Assembly: GCA_001972305.1 (NCBI GenBank)
Contig: BDDD01000987.1
Span: forward strand, 218,772 to 282,771
From: Cephalotus follicularis
Taxonomy: Eukaryota > Streptophyta > Magnoliopsida > Oxalidales > Cephalotaceae
Direction of reading: 5' to 3'
Length of the DNA: 64,000 nucleotides
The stretch's first letter is position 1; each line of letters begins with the position of its first letter. Positions 45,101 to 57,319 of this stretch are shown here, in pieces. The notes below the pieces were generated by a model. The model saw only the letters and a list, made by a program, of their open reading frames with translations. It made no database searches and was not told where the DNA came from. The position numbers and the translations under genes were made by a program.

Positions 45101-45243
45101 GAAACGTCTACCAAGTGAGGAAATGGAGAGATTCCGTCTTTTTCTTTTACAAGCTTAAGGATATGTAAGCTTAATGGAAATTTCTAGTGCATTTAAGACT
45201 CTTTCATGCCTTGTCCGTTCTACACATAAAATTTGGGCATTAC
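42160..45243 (-). repeat. Element Y LTR, element 3' side
   Basis: Opens TGACAAGACC and aligns with 58622-61144 from CGACGAGCC through the Athila-distance blocks to CCAACTCACT near 44670. The right end is uncertain; GGGCATTACT near 45243 is the best candidate. A 31-bp tandem repeat lies at 43322-43505. Confidence 0.7.
43322..43505 (-). repeat. 31-bp tandem repeat, element Y LTR
   Basis: About six units of the type CACCGCCAAATCCCATGGCG followed by TCATATCATAT. The other LTR has about seven to eight units at 59815-60030. Confidence 0.85.
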
Positions 45244-46240
45244 TACTTTAAAAAAATTCGGTCATGGAATGGAGAATAAGCTTGGGCCGAATTTCCTCAT
45301 GTTTTAAGCATTATCACTCTTAAAATAAAATAAAACTTGGGCCTTTAATTACCAAGAAACTTACATAAATTGGGCCCCAAATACATAAAAATTTTGGCCC
45401 TAAATAATCAACTGGACTTACAATTAAGCACATAATCCACCTTAGATATTTAGCCCATAATAAAATTAATGTCTTAGTCTAACAATCCATTAGTGCATGC
45501 TCTAAAATTTCACCAAATCACATATATCAAATTGTAATTGGCATGCCCACAAAATAAACTCTCTGCTCATCCCGACCTTACACTCCCAAGTATCCTTATC
45601 TCGATCAAGAAAATCAGATCTGATACGAACAGTCATATTTGAGACTCATATGTCAGAGATTGACAACCTACTCTATAGAAAAATCAAAGCTAACGGTTCG
45701 TTATATACTCGTAACTTAATTCATCACAAGTTGCCTCCACTTTAGATTGAATTCTTCTTAAGCCACCGAATACTTATGGTGATGAGAATCTGACGTTACT
45801 CTACATTTTTAGCTTTATAACTTTTATTTACAATAACTTATACTTAATTATCAAACCATTCTCTCCATAATTCATATACCTAAGGCTAAACATCAAACAA
45901 TCAACATTCATTTATATATATATATATATATATATATCAACAATCCTTACTTTTAAGCCATCCCATATCCACACAATCCATTAATCAAACTTGATACACT
46001 ATTTATATATATCCTCTAGCCTTACACCACACATCGATAATCTTTGTAACTCATATATCAACATTTATATTATAAATTCTTGAATGAGCACAATAAACAG
46101 TATGATCTTGAAGTAAACAATAGTTTGCATCATCAAGTTTATCATTCATCATCAAGTAGAATTTTAAGTCACCACAAATTATCTCATATATTCTCTGAGA
46201 TTTCATCGCCTGATTACCTCAATATCAAACTTATCACTCC
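45244..46240. other. Unassigned AT-rich stretch in element Y
   Basis: No domain, primer site or LTR end could be fixed here. It includes (TA)13 at 45912-45937 and several GGGCC-containing stretches like those in U3 regions of related LTRs. It may be more LTR, or noncoding sequence where integrase once was. Confidence 0.35.
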
Positions 46241-46249
46241 TTAACACTT

Positions 46250-47178
46250 ATCAGTCTATAGATTCCTCATGTGGCACACAAATTCTGTAGCCAAGCATCA
46301 GAGTACCATCCTCTCTTATATGGAAATTTGATCGTGAACCTCTTTGACCTGGTTCAAAAGTTTTACCAATCTTCAATCATGTTCTTGTTCTTCTCGGATC
46401 CGAACCATTGATCTTAGTCGAAGAGTAGCTAGCACTATACTTTTGTCACCCACTGTCAATTTTGCACCCGTAGACCATAACTGCTCCAATAGCGGTAGAT
46501 AAGTCAACTATATGTGGGAAAGAGAAACAGAAGATTTCCTACTCAAGGCATCTGCCACTACATTTGCTTTACCCATATGGTAATCAATAGTGCAGTCGTA
46601 GTCTTTAATCAGTTTGATCCACCTCCTCTGTCTCAAGTTTAGATGTTGCTGTGAAAACAAGTATTTCAGACTTTGGTGGTCAGTAAAGATTTGGGAAGTC
46701 TCCCCATATAAATAATGTCGGCAAATCTTTAAGGCAAAGACCACTGTAGCTAACTCCATGTCATTCGAAGGATAATTAAGCTAATGTCTTTTTTAACTAT
46801 CTCGAGTCTTACGCTATTACTTGTCCATGCTGCATCAATGCACAACCCAATCCTTGCGTGGAGGCATCGCTATATACTACAATCTACTATCTGGAGATGG
46901 AAGAACAAATACTGGAGCTGCACTCAATTTACTTTTAAGCTCCTGGAAACTCCTCTCACAATCTTTTGTCCATTGAACTTTAATCCCTTTCCTTGTTAGC
47001 CTAGAAAAACTGCGTATCTCTGTAACATTTTTGGGTCGCTTCAAAGGAAGTACAACTTCTACGTTCCTCGGATCCACCTCAATATCCTGACCCGAGATCA
47101 CATATCCCAGAAACACCACTCTGTCCAACCAAAACTCGTATTTACTGAGTTTGGCATACAATTGATGTTCACTTAAAG
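46250..47178 (-). pseudogene. pol: Element Y RT connection, RNase H and integrase start
   Basis: In sense order: EHQLYAKLSKYEFWLDRVV and the FLGYVIS block of the RT connection, a small deletion before LTRKGIKVQW, then the RNase H part with [26 protein letters not shown] and [12 protein letters not shown]. Beyond it, RSNFHIREDGTLMLG and ICVPHEESI match the start of gypsy integrase, after which the similarity ends. Several stops lie between the pieces. Confidence 0.8.
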
Positions 47179-49230
47179 GGTAATGCCCCAAACCCTAAGA
47201 TTGTTCCCCAAGGCTTGACACTTTCAAAGCCGTACCATTCAAGTTCACCAATAATCCAACAGTATAATTAAAACATTTAATATATTACAACGCATGCGGA
47301 AGAACCAATTAAAACATAACTTATGTGGATAAAACCCAATATATACAATATGTTCAAAACAGGCTCTGCCACAACCCAGCAGATCATAAAACAATATACA
47401 ATTTTTTTTTTTTTTTATACTCTTCGGCCGTCGGACTGCATTGGAGGAGAAGACTTACTCGACTACCTTAATACTCTGCTTGCTGCGAAACTCCACCCGC
47501 ATCTAACCCATTACTGAGAATGGGTCAACAACCACTGGTTGTGCAGGAACTACTACTCGTGCATGTGCGAAGTGCAAGTGCAGTAAGTATAAGCATGTAT
47601 GTCATGAGAGATTCAAGTAAAAGCTCAACCATACAATACAGGCATTCATATCATTCAAAAAATCCTTCAATAGTCCTTTATATTCCTCCTCGGTCTCCCT
47701 TGCTTAAGGAGGAGTGTAATCCGCGACGTTATAGGCAGGGGAACCAAGACAGAACAAGCAGTATATTTTTAGGCAGACAGGGTTCCTCGGATTCCTCTAC
47801 ATTATGAACATCAATATACGTGCTCTAGGCATTATATGCAGAGGAGAGGAACAAGCACATTTACATTACCCTCTTTCAGACCTCATCATAATTATATCAT
47901 TTATACGTTTATCCTTACACTACACAGTAACATTTGTTTTACATTTATGGCTCACCTCGATTGGTGATCCTTCATGCACATCTAAATCGATGATCCCCTT
48001 GGCCTGTCTATCTCGATGACCCTCCTGGTTTATCTCAATTGGTGACCCATTGGTTCATCTTGGGTAATAACCTTTCTGGTACATCTCAGCAGGTGACCCT
48101 TGTAGGGTTCATCTCGGTTGGTGACCCATTACATTACACATTAATCTAACTAACATTAGAACTCTATTTCCTTTTAAGAGGTCTGTCTCCTTTTCATTTA
48201 GGCTGCCTTTGTATTCTGTCTGTATAACAGTACATTCATTAATCCTTACACTGACTACATTTTCTTTTACTCGGTCACACTAGTCCTAGTCGAACCCATG
48301 GTCTTCCATGCTCGGACGCATGCTTTGGCCTATTCAGACACATGGTCTGGCGTGCTCGAACGTATGCTTTGGCCTGATTGGACACATGGTCTGGCATGCT
48401 CGAACGCATGCCTTGTCCTGGTCGGACACATGGTCTGTCATGCACGGATGCATGCTTTGGCCTGGTTTGACACATGGTCTGGCATGCTCGGACGCATGCT
48501 TTGGCTTGGTCGGACACATGGTCTAGCATGCTCGGACGTATGCTTTGGCCCGGTTGGACATATTCTTGGATGCATCACAACCTTGTAAGCTCTAACAGGC
48601 CACTAATCACTTAAATCAATAACTATAGGTTGCAGATAGCCATTATACTCATCTCAACCATTCTACCTTTAACTCATTCAGCTAACTTTAGCCTAAGCAA
48701 TCACATTATCAGTAGATAACATTCGTAACCATAATATAAAATGTAGGTGCTCATAGTAGGAAGTAGATCCTACCTTGAATCTGTCAAGTCTCGATTTACG
48801 CTTCCTTTCCCACGATTAACACGAACAATTGCTTTCCTGTCCTAAAGCTAAACTTCTTCCTTCGTTGTTTCTCTTTTCACTTCCTCTCTCCATGTCTATT
48901 TCATGCTTGGTATTGAGGGGATTAAAACGAGAGCGGAAATGACAGACAAGAACACTCTAGAAAATGACATTCTCTTGTCTCCTTCCCTTGTCTCTTTCTC
49001 TCCAAATCGGCAACAACTATCCCCACACTCACCACTTTCTCTTTTATAATTGAAATGGAAGGCTCTAGAATTCACTGGACACTTGCTGCCATCTCCAAAT
49101 GTTGGGTTGAGGACTGTGCAGTCGGCCCGATACTTTCTTTTCTCTCATAATCCAAGTTCGGCCCAGTACCATAGAACCCATTTCGATGCCCAAAATACCA
49201 TTCTTTCGTTATGAAATTCCGGGTGTTACA
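47179..49230 (-). repeat. Element Z LTR, element 3' side
   Basis: Ends GGGTGTTACA. It includes a T tract (47402-47416), a roughly 30-bp repeat with CATCTCGGTTGGTGACCC-like units (47945-48135) and a 44-bp repeat (48285-48565). Confidence 0.88.
48285..48565 (-). repeat. 44-bp tandem repeat, element Z LTR 1
   Basis: About six units with GGACACATGGTCTGGCATGC then TCGGACGCATGCTTTGG. The other LTR has about four and a half at 55282-55483. The long open frames on both strands here are by-products of the repeat. Confidence 0.9.
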
Positions 49231-49246
49231 ATCCTCCCCCCCTTAA
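49231..49246 (-). other. Polypurine tract, element Z
   Basis: AAGGGGGGGAGGAT on the minus strand before the LTR, with GGGACGAAATTGTCTT just upstream. Confidence 0.8.
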
Positions 49247-49259
49247 GACAATTTCGTCC

Positions 49260-50780
49260 CAAGATTCCATGGTCAATATAGGTTAGGATATGTTGCTTTC
49301 ATATCATCCTCACACTCACATGAAGCTTCTTCACCTCCATGGTATTGCCACAATAACTTTACTAAGGGGATAATCTTGCTTCTTAATTGTTTAACTTGGA
49401 GGTCAAGGATGCGGACAAGAGTCTCAACAAAGCTTATGTCCGGTCCTAACTGTAATCGTTCCCATTAAAGTACATGAGAAGGATCGGGTCGATACTTCCT
49501 TAATATTGAGGCGTCAAAGACATCATGTGCATTCGATAAATTGGGAGGCAAGGTAAGTCTGTAGGCAGCCATTCCTACCCTCTAAAGGATTTCAAAAGGT
49601 CCTATGAAGTGAGGCGATAACTTTCCTTTCTTTCTGAATCTCCCGATGCCTTTAAAAGGTGAGACTTTAAGAAAAACATGGTCTCCCACTACAAACTCTT
49701 GTTCTCTTCTGCGATTATCCACGTAACTCTTTTCTATACTTTGAGATGTCAATAGCCTTTCTCTAAACACTTTAGCCTTCTCCGTTTTTTCTTGTAACAA
49801 CTCTGGTCCTAAAGACTTTGTTCTCCAACTTCAAATCAACATATTGGGGTTCTACACTTCCATCCGTAGAGAGCTTCAAAGGTGCCATACCAATACTAGC
49901 GCGATAGCAGTTATTATATGAGAATTCCACTAATGGCAGATGTTCATCCCAACTGCCACCCTAATCCATTACACATGCTCTAATCAGGTCCTCCAGAGTC
50001 TGGATGATTCTCTTAGACTATCCATCAGTTTCAGGGTGAAAAGCAGTGCTAAGATAGTGTTGGGTACCAAAAGCTGCTTGTAATTTCTTCCAGAATTGGG
50101 ATGTAAATTGAGGGTTTCTATCAGACATTACACTGATTGGTACACCATGGAGTTTAACTATCTCTCCAATGTATAAAGTTGCTAACCGTTCAAGGGAGTA
50201 GGTGGTCTTGATTACGAGGAAATGAGCAGACTTAGTAAAACGATCAATGATCGCCCATAAAGCATTACGGTTAGTCTTTGTCCTTTGTAAACCAGTCACA
50301 AAATCCATGGTGATGTGTTCCCATTTCCATTGTGCTACTGGTAAGGGTTGAAGTAACCCTGCTGGTCTTTGATGTTCTGCTTTAATTTGCTGACATGTCA
50401 GACAAGAAGCGACATATTCAGCTATCTCCCTTTTCATATAATTCCACCAGTAACGAAGTTTCAAGTTTCGATACATCTTGGTACACTCCAGATGTATTGA
50501 AAACTTGGAGCGGTGAGCTTGTGACAAAAGCTCATCTTTTAATTCCTTGTCGCTGGGAACACAAATTCTATCATCATATCTGATCAATTCATCATTTTGG
50601 ATAGAGAAGTTGGGTTTCAACCCACCTTGACCATCCAATGCCATCTTAAGCAAACTCCCATCCTTACTTTGAGCTTCCCTTATTCTGTATATTAAGCACG
50701 GACGCACCTGAATGTGAGAAACTGTTAGGCATGCTAATCGGTGACTTAATGCATGTGCAACCACGTTAACTTTGCCTGGA
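49260..50780 (-). pseudogene. pol: Element Z integrase and C-terminal tail
   Basis: The zinc-binding start (AHRSKFSIH, then CLTCQ) is followed by the catalytic core: TMDFVTGL with the first Asp, and MSDRNPQFTS with the second. Thirty-five positions later, where the catalytic Glu belongs, the codon reads Lys (SKR instead of SER), just after an in-frame TAG. The core end (TLEDLIRAC, LPLVEFSYNN) and the GPFEIL post-core block are visible, then a decayed chromodomain-like tail (VKLLWQYHGGEEA). This integrase cannot catalyse strand transfer. Confidence 0.85.
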
Positions 50781-50785
50781 TGGTA

Positions 50786-51951
50786 CTATATTTCACAATT
50801 ATAATCCCTCTCCTTTGTTTCATATTCAAGTCTCTTTTGAGAAAATAGATACTGCAAACTCTTGTTATCGGTATACACTTCAAATGTAGTACCGTACATA
50901 TAGTGCTTCCATTTACGAAGCGCGAAGACTATCTCTGCTAACTCAAGATCATGAGTTGGATAATTCTCTTCATGGGGCTTCAATTTCCTTGAGGCTTAAG
51001 CAATTACCTTTCTATGCTATATTAGGACACATCCCAAGCTATTTCCTGACGCATCACTATATATAACAAAACCTTCACTGCCTTCTGGCAAAGCTAGAAT
51101 TGGCACAGAAGTCAATCTGTGCTTGGGCTCCTAAAAGCTCTGTTCACAATGTCCATCCCATACAAATGCTATATTCTTCTGAATCAATCGGGTCAGAGGT
51201 GTGGCTATGCAGGACAATCCTTCCATGAAGCGACAGTAATATCCCGCCAAGCCTAAAAAGCTTCTGACTTCTATCACATTAGTTGGTTGTTTCCAATCCT
51301 TTATTGTCTATACCTTTGATGGGTCGACTGACAAGCCGAAGCTTGAAATGATATGACCAAGAAACGCTACCTCTGACAGCCAGAATTCACATTTACTAAA
51401 CTTGGCATATAACCGATGTTCTCTTAGAAATTGCGGTGCCAAGTACAGATGTTCCCCATGTTATTCCATTGTCTTAGAATACACCAGGATATCATCGACG
51501 AAGACAACAATAAATTGATCAAGACTACAATAAATCCATCAAGATATGGACTAAACACATGATTCATCAAACTTACAAATGCAACAAGGGCATTAGTTAC
51601 CCCGAACGGCATGACCGTGAATTTATAATGTCTATAACGTGATCTGAAAGCTATTTTCGGAATATCTTCCCTTCTAACTCTCAGTTGATATCTGGATCTC
51701 AAATCTAGCTTAGAGAATACTGTCGATCCCCTAAGATGATTGAATAACTCATCAATGTGCGGCAGTGGATACTTGTTCTTGATAGTTACTTTACTAAGCT
51801 ACCAATAATCAATACACATTCGCAACGACCCTTCCTTTTTCTTAACAAATAAGACTGGTGCTCCCCATGGAGACACACTAGGTCGAATGAAACCTTTATC
51901 AAGTAACTCCTTCAATTGTACTTTTAATTCCTTCAATTCAGGAGGAGTCAT
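50786..51951 (-). pseudogene. pol: Element Z reverse transcriptase and RNase H
   Basis: In sense order: [20 protein letters not shown], the [16 protein letters not shown] block with a stop right after it, [37 protein letters not shown], then the active-site strand. A short tandem duplication of about 20 bases just before the VVFVDD motif shifts the frame (bases around 51495-51545). The connection ([29 protein letters not shown]) and RNase H ([28 protein letters not shown]) follow, with more stops. Confidence 0.85.
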
Positions 51952-52620
51952 TCAATAAGGAGCTCCTGATATAGGTGTTGTCTCTGGCAAAAGATCTATA
52001 GTAAACTCTACATCTCTTTCAGGAGGTAGGGATGTCAATTCTTCCGGAAGCACGTCCGGGTACTCACAAAAAACTGGAACCTCCTCTATCTTTTGTACTC
52101 GTCTCATTCCATCCATTACATGTGCTAGATAAGAATCACAACCTTTTTTCAAGAGCCTGTCAGCCTGTATAACATATATCATTTGAATCGACTGACATTC
52201 CAAGGTTCCAATGAATTGGAACGGAGATTGTCCTGGCACATTGAAGGTTACAACCTTCCTATTAAAATCAACGTAAGCATAGTGTGCCAACAATCAATCC
52301 ATTCCCAAGATTACATCAAGTTTGCCCATCGGTAGCACTATCAGATCTGCCAATAAAATATGTCCAGCGATCTCAATAGCACAAGACCTACAAACCCATT
52401 CGGAGGTAGCTGACTCTCCTAATGGTGTGCTGACTTCTATTAAAAAGGGTAAGGGATCCGGATCTACATATAGATGTCGTATAAAGTGCGATGCAATATA
52501 AGAATGGGAAGAGCCCAAGTCTATAAGATCTTGTGCTATGTGATGAAAGATATACACCGTACCTCTGATAACTGAGGCAAATCCTATTGCGGCTTGCCTA
52601 TCCATAGCATATACCTTACC
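51952..52620 (-). pseudogene. pol: Element Z protease and protease-RT linker
   Basis: The catalytic motif is DLGSSHSYI, so the usual Ser/Thr after Asp is Leu. The domain continues through LIEVSTPLGE, DLIVLPMGKLDVILGMD and a stop. The linker ends with VPVFCEYPDVLPEEL, SLPPERDVEFTIDLLP and a stop before RT. Confidence 0.82.
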
Positions 52621-53958
52621 TTGAATGGTAGGTGTTGATCCCGTTTGTTGCTTTCCACGGTTTCCTCATCCTGAGCTAGTGTTTGGACGGCCCTGATATT
52701 GCGATCCTGAATTATGGCTCAATTGGGAACCTCCCTGATATGAAGCCGTACTCTGTCCGGGATGATTACCATGACCATACCTTCCATAAATTCACTCTGC
52801 GGCTTTGTGATCTGTAGCTCTGCATACCATACATTTACTAGTTTTCCACCAACAATCTTCGGATGCATGATTAGTGCACTGACAATATATTCATGGTTCA
52901 TAAGGGGCTTCACTGTTGGAGTCAGCAAGTCTGGAATGACTCCTCTGTGGAGACAATAATCCTCGATCTCTCCGCCGAGAGCCACGACCTCTTCTTCTCT
53001 GCTAAGATTGTCTCTAAAATACGGAGGGACCAGCAGGACTACCAATACTTTGTGGGGATCCACTCTGGTCGGGGCTACTGCTATATCTCATTCTCTGGGA
53101 TTTATTACTGCTCCCAGAACTCCTACCAAAATGTCCACTTGGAGACACTGATCTCTTATTGTCAGTCTGGATCTTTAATTTTTGTATCTCATTGGTGACA
53201 GCCTCTATATCTCTTGCTCTGCTTGACAATTCAAAGAGGGATCTCAATCGTAGAGGCACCAGCTATTGTATGATATCAGGTCTGAGACCGACAAGAAACT
53301 TCTTAGCTTTTCTCATTTCAGAGTTAACCATGTGTGGAGCTACTCTTGATAATTTAGTGAACTTGGCCTCATAATGAGCTATTATCATGTCACCTTGAGT
53401 CAAGTTAAGAAATTCAGCTTCTCTCTTATCCACTTCTGCTTCAGGATAGTGCTGATCATTAAATTCTGTTTTAAATTTATCCCAAGAACCAACTACCCCT
53501 GATTGCTCCCATGAGGTTTCAATCATTTTCCACCAGTGTTCTGTTTTTCCCTGTAGCATATATGTGGCGAAGAGAATCTTCTGGGAGTCAGAACACTCTG
53601 AGACTATGAAAATCTTCTCAATTTTCATTAACCATCTCTCAGCTGCTACTGCATCTGGGTCTCCTATAAACATCGGGGGATTTAACCTCAAAGACATGGA
53701 TAAAGGATCCTGTAGGCGTGCTGGCTGATCGACCAATCTCCCTGGTACCATCGTACGCCTAGCGGTTCTCGCGACATGGGGTTGTTGTGGTTCTTCAGCC
53801 GCTCGTCTATCGGATCTGGCGGCTGAGATTTGTTCTGATGTAGTCGCATGACGCTGCATAAATTTATTCATCTGGGCCATCATTGCACGCATTCTTCTCA
53901 TAAGGCCCTTAGGCTCCACTCGATCATAAGCTGTAACTTCTGCTTTCGTGGGCTTCAT
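52620..53958 (-). pseudogene. gag: Element Z Gag
   Basis: The frame opens MKPTKAEVTAYDRVEP and holds the capsid core: PPMFIGDPDAVAAERWLMKI, EHWWKMIETS, WDKFKTEFNDQHYP, FLNLTQGDMIIAHYEAKFTK and AKKFLVGLRPDI, followed by a stop. After the stop it continues in frame with an Arg/Ser-rich stretch. Two decayed zinc knuckles near 52800-52890 (CQCTNHASEDC, CMVCRATDH with the last Cys lost) follow. Upstream of the ATG, separated by a stop, lies MDGRQSRTTWGARAEQSI, a possible true N-terminus. Confidence 0.85.
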
Positions 53959-54157
53959 TTACTCTTCTGCATATCTATTTGCTCGAGTACGTCGAATCGA
54001 CTGCTCGGCTCTTGCTCCCCATGTAGTTCTACTCTGACGACCGTCCATATTTACCTTGTGTAAAAACAAAGGTTAATATCCACTTCTCATATCCACATGC
54101 AATCATCTTTACAAGCCAAGGACTCTATCCTGGTATACCCAGCATAGAAGAACCTGG

Positions 54158-54174
54158 CGCTCTGATAGGAAAAC
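54158..54174 (-). other. Primer binding site, element Z
   Basis: CCTATCAGAGCGCC on the minus strand, close to the Met-initiator site GGTATCAGAGC. Confidence 0.7.
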
Positions 54175-56127
54175 TGTAACGCTCCAAACCCCAAGGATTA
54201 TTCCCCAGGGCTTGACACGTTAAAAGTCATACCATTCAAGTTCACCAACAATCCAACAGTATAATTAAAACATTTACTATATAACAATGCATGAGGAAAA
54301 ACCAATTAAAACATAACATATGTGGATTAAACCCAATATATACAATACTATTCAAAACAGGTTCTGCCACAACCCGGCAGATCGTAAAACAATATACAAT
54401 TTCATTTTTTTATACACTTCGGCCGTCGGACTGCATTGGAGGAGAAGACTAACTCGACTACCTTAATCCTCTGCTTGCTGCGAAACTCCACCTACATCTA
54501 ACCATACAGAGAATGGGTCAGCAACCACTCATTGTGTACGAACTACTTCTCATGCATGTGTGAAGTGCAAGTGCAGTATGTATAAGCATGTATGTCATGA
54601 GAGATGTAAGTAAAATCTCAACCATACAATATAGACATTCATATCATTCCAAGAATCCTTCAACTATCCTTTATATTCCTCCTCGGTCTCCCTTGCTTAA
54701 CGAGAAGCGAAATACGCACTCCAGACGTTACTGGCACGGGAGCTGAGATGGAATAAGCATTACATTTTTAAGCTGTCAGCGTTGCTCAGATTCATCGGCT
54801 TTTGGAAGAGCAATATATGCACTCTAGGCGTTATAAGCAGATGAGAGGAACAGGCATATTTAAATTACCCTAGGTCAGACCTAATCACAGTTATATCATT
54901 TATACCTTTTGCCTTACACTACACAGTAACATTCGTTTAACATATATCGCTCATCTCGATTGGTGATCCTTTAGGTTCATCTCAATCAGTGATCCCCTTG
55001 GGCTGTCTATGTCGGTGACCCTCCTGGTTCATCTCAATTGGTGACCCATTGGTTCATCTCGGGTAATAGCCTTTTTGGTTCATCTCAGCAGGTGACCCCC
55101 GTGGGGTTCATCTCGGTTGGTGACCCATTACATTACACATTAATCGAACTAACACCACAAGATTGTTTCCTTTTAAGAGGTCTGTCTCCTTTTCATTTAG
55201 TCTACCTTTGTATTCAATCTGCATTACAATACATTCATTAATCCTTACCCTGAGTACATTTTCTTTTACTCGGTCACACTAGTCCTGGTCGGACGCATGG
55301 TCTAACATGCTCGGACGCATGCTTTGGCCTGGTCGGACACATGGTCTACCATGCTCGGACGCATGCTTTGGCCTGGTCGGACACATGGTATGGCAGGCTT
55401 GGACGTATTCTTTGGCCTTGTCGGACACATGCACTAGCTTGCTTAGACTCATACTTTGGCCTTGCTGGACACATGGTCGGACGCATCACCAACCATATAA
55501 GCTCTAACAGGCCAGTAATCACTTAATTCAATAACTATAGGTCCAGGGAGCGATTATACTCATCTCAACCATTCTACCTTTAACTCATTCAACTAACTTT
55601 AGCCTAAGTAATCTCATTATCAGTACATAACATTCGTAATCATGATATAATATGCAGGTGCTTAGACTAGGAAGTAGATCCTACCTTGAATCTGTCGAGT
55701 CTCGATTTACACTTCCTTTCCCATGATTAACACAACCAATTGCTTTCCTGTCCTTAAGCTAAAGTCCTTCCTTCGCTGTTTCGCTTTTCACTTGCTCTCT
55801 CCATGTCTCTTTCATGGTTGGTAGTGAGGAGATTAAAATGATAGCAGAAAGGAGAGACAAGAACTCTCTAGAAAATGACATTCCCTTGTCTCTTTCTCTC
55901 CAAATTGGCAACAACCATCCCTACACTCACCACTTCTCTTTTATAATTGAAATGGAAGGCTCTAGAATTCATTGGACACTTGACGTCGTCTCCAAATGTT
56001 GGGTTGAGGACTGTGCAGTCATCTCAATACTTTCTTTTCTCTCATAATCCATGTTCAGCCCAGTACCATAGAACCCATTTCCAAGCCCAAAATACCATTC
56101 TTTCATTATCAAATTTTGGGTGTTACA
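54175..56127 (-). repeat. Element Z LTR, element 5' side
   Basis: Opens TGTAACGCTCC and ends GGGTGTTACA. It pairs with 47179-49230 along its length and differs in the number of 44-bp units (55282-55483) and scattered substitutions. Confidence 0.9.
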
Positions 56128-56132
56128 TAAAG

Positions 56133-56760
56133 TCTGTAAAACTGTCCTCAAATGATCACTGTGCTCTGACTGACTACGGGAATAGATCATAATATCATCG
56201 ATATATACTACCACAAAACTATCTAGAAAAGGTCAAAAAACTCAATTCATTAAATCCATAAATATTACCAACGCATTGGTCAGCACAAAAGGCATAACCG
56301 AGAACTCGTAGTGGCCATATATTGTTCTAAAAACTGTCTTTAGTATATTATGTTCCCAAATCCGAAGCTAATGATACCCTGATCGAAGATCTATCTTCAA
56401 AAATACACAGGCTCCCAGTAATTGGTCAAATAGGTCATCAATTCGTGGTAAGGGGTATTTATTACGTACTGTGACCTTATTCAGCTACCTGTAATCAATG
56501 CATAACTGGAAGGTACCATCTTTTTTTAACAAACAGGACTAGAGCACCCCAGGGAACACTGTTGCGTCTCATAAATCCTTTCCCCAATAATTCCTGCAAT
56601 TGCACCTTCAGCTCTTTCAAATCAATTGGTTCCATCATGTAATGTGTGAGAGATATAGGCAGTGTACTAGAAATCAATTCTACGGCAAAAGCAGTCTCCC
56701 TCACTGGTGGTAATCCTGGTAATTCTTCTGAAAACACATCCAGAAATTCACAACCATAGG
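56133..56760 (-). pseudogene. pol: Element Y RT, N-terminal part
   Basis: In sense order: SEELPGLPPVRETAFAVELI (linker end), LKVQLQELLGKGFMRR, VPWGALVLFVKK, a frameshift, then [19 protein letters not shown] and the active-site strand [18 protein letters not shown] is intact. It ends RTVLQTL at the element Z target site and continues at 47178. Confidence 0.85.
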
Positions 56761-57310
56761 CATATCCTCCAACCTCGGCTCAGACACTAGAGTGTCTATC
56801 ACATGAGCAAGATATCCCTCGCCCCCTGTCAGTAAAATCTTGTGAACCGCCATAGCTGAAATCATCCTAATCATCTCAGTGCATCACTCACACGAAAATT
56901 CCATACTGGAACCATCGAACATACAAAAAAATAACTATCCTTTTGGAACAGTCCACAAGTACCCGATGAGCTGATAGACAATCCATACCGAGGATAACAT
57001 CAGAATCCTCGATGTGAAATGGCTTAATATCTGTAGATAATCTCTTTCATTCAACTACGACATCACAACCCCAGTATACCCAATCTACTGGTTAAGATTG
57101 TGTCGTAGGGACTGATACTACAACACTAACATCTAATGGGCTCAGCTTCTGGTCAGCATGAATGCAAATGTTTAAGCAATAAAAAAATAAAGTAGGTCCT
57201 GTATCAAATAAAACTACAACATTTTTTTCAAAAGATAATAGCCGTACCTACGTCCACATCAAGAGCTGTTAGTGCCTCATCTCTAGTCAACACATAAACT
57301 CTGGCAATCA
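56761..57310 (-). pseudogene. pol: Element Y protease
   Basis: LFDTGPTLFF carries the catalytic DTG (57198-57206). The domain end reads EDSDVILGMDCLSAH. Stops and frameshifts occur on both sides. Confidence 0.75.
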
Positions 57311-57319
57311 CTGCAAGTC

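Larger units (their letters stand above)
47179..56127 (-). mobile_element. Element Z: full-length chromodomain-type gypsy, inactivated
   Basis: Two LTRs of about 2.0 kb, perfect TAAAG target duplication (47174-47178 and 56128-56132), primer site, polypurine tract and the complete order gag-protease-RT-RNase H-integrase-tail on the minus strand. The low-coordinate LTR starts GG instead of TG (47179). Stops, frameshifts and an active-site change make it non-functional. Confidence 0.92.

Noticed and set aside
48275..48588. Open frames on both strands rich in repeated peptides
   Set aside because: They are produced by the 44-bp tandem repeat of the element Z LTR and have no start context or homologue I recognise.
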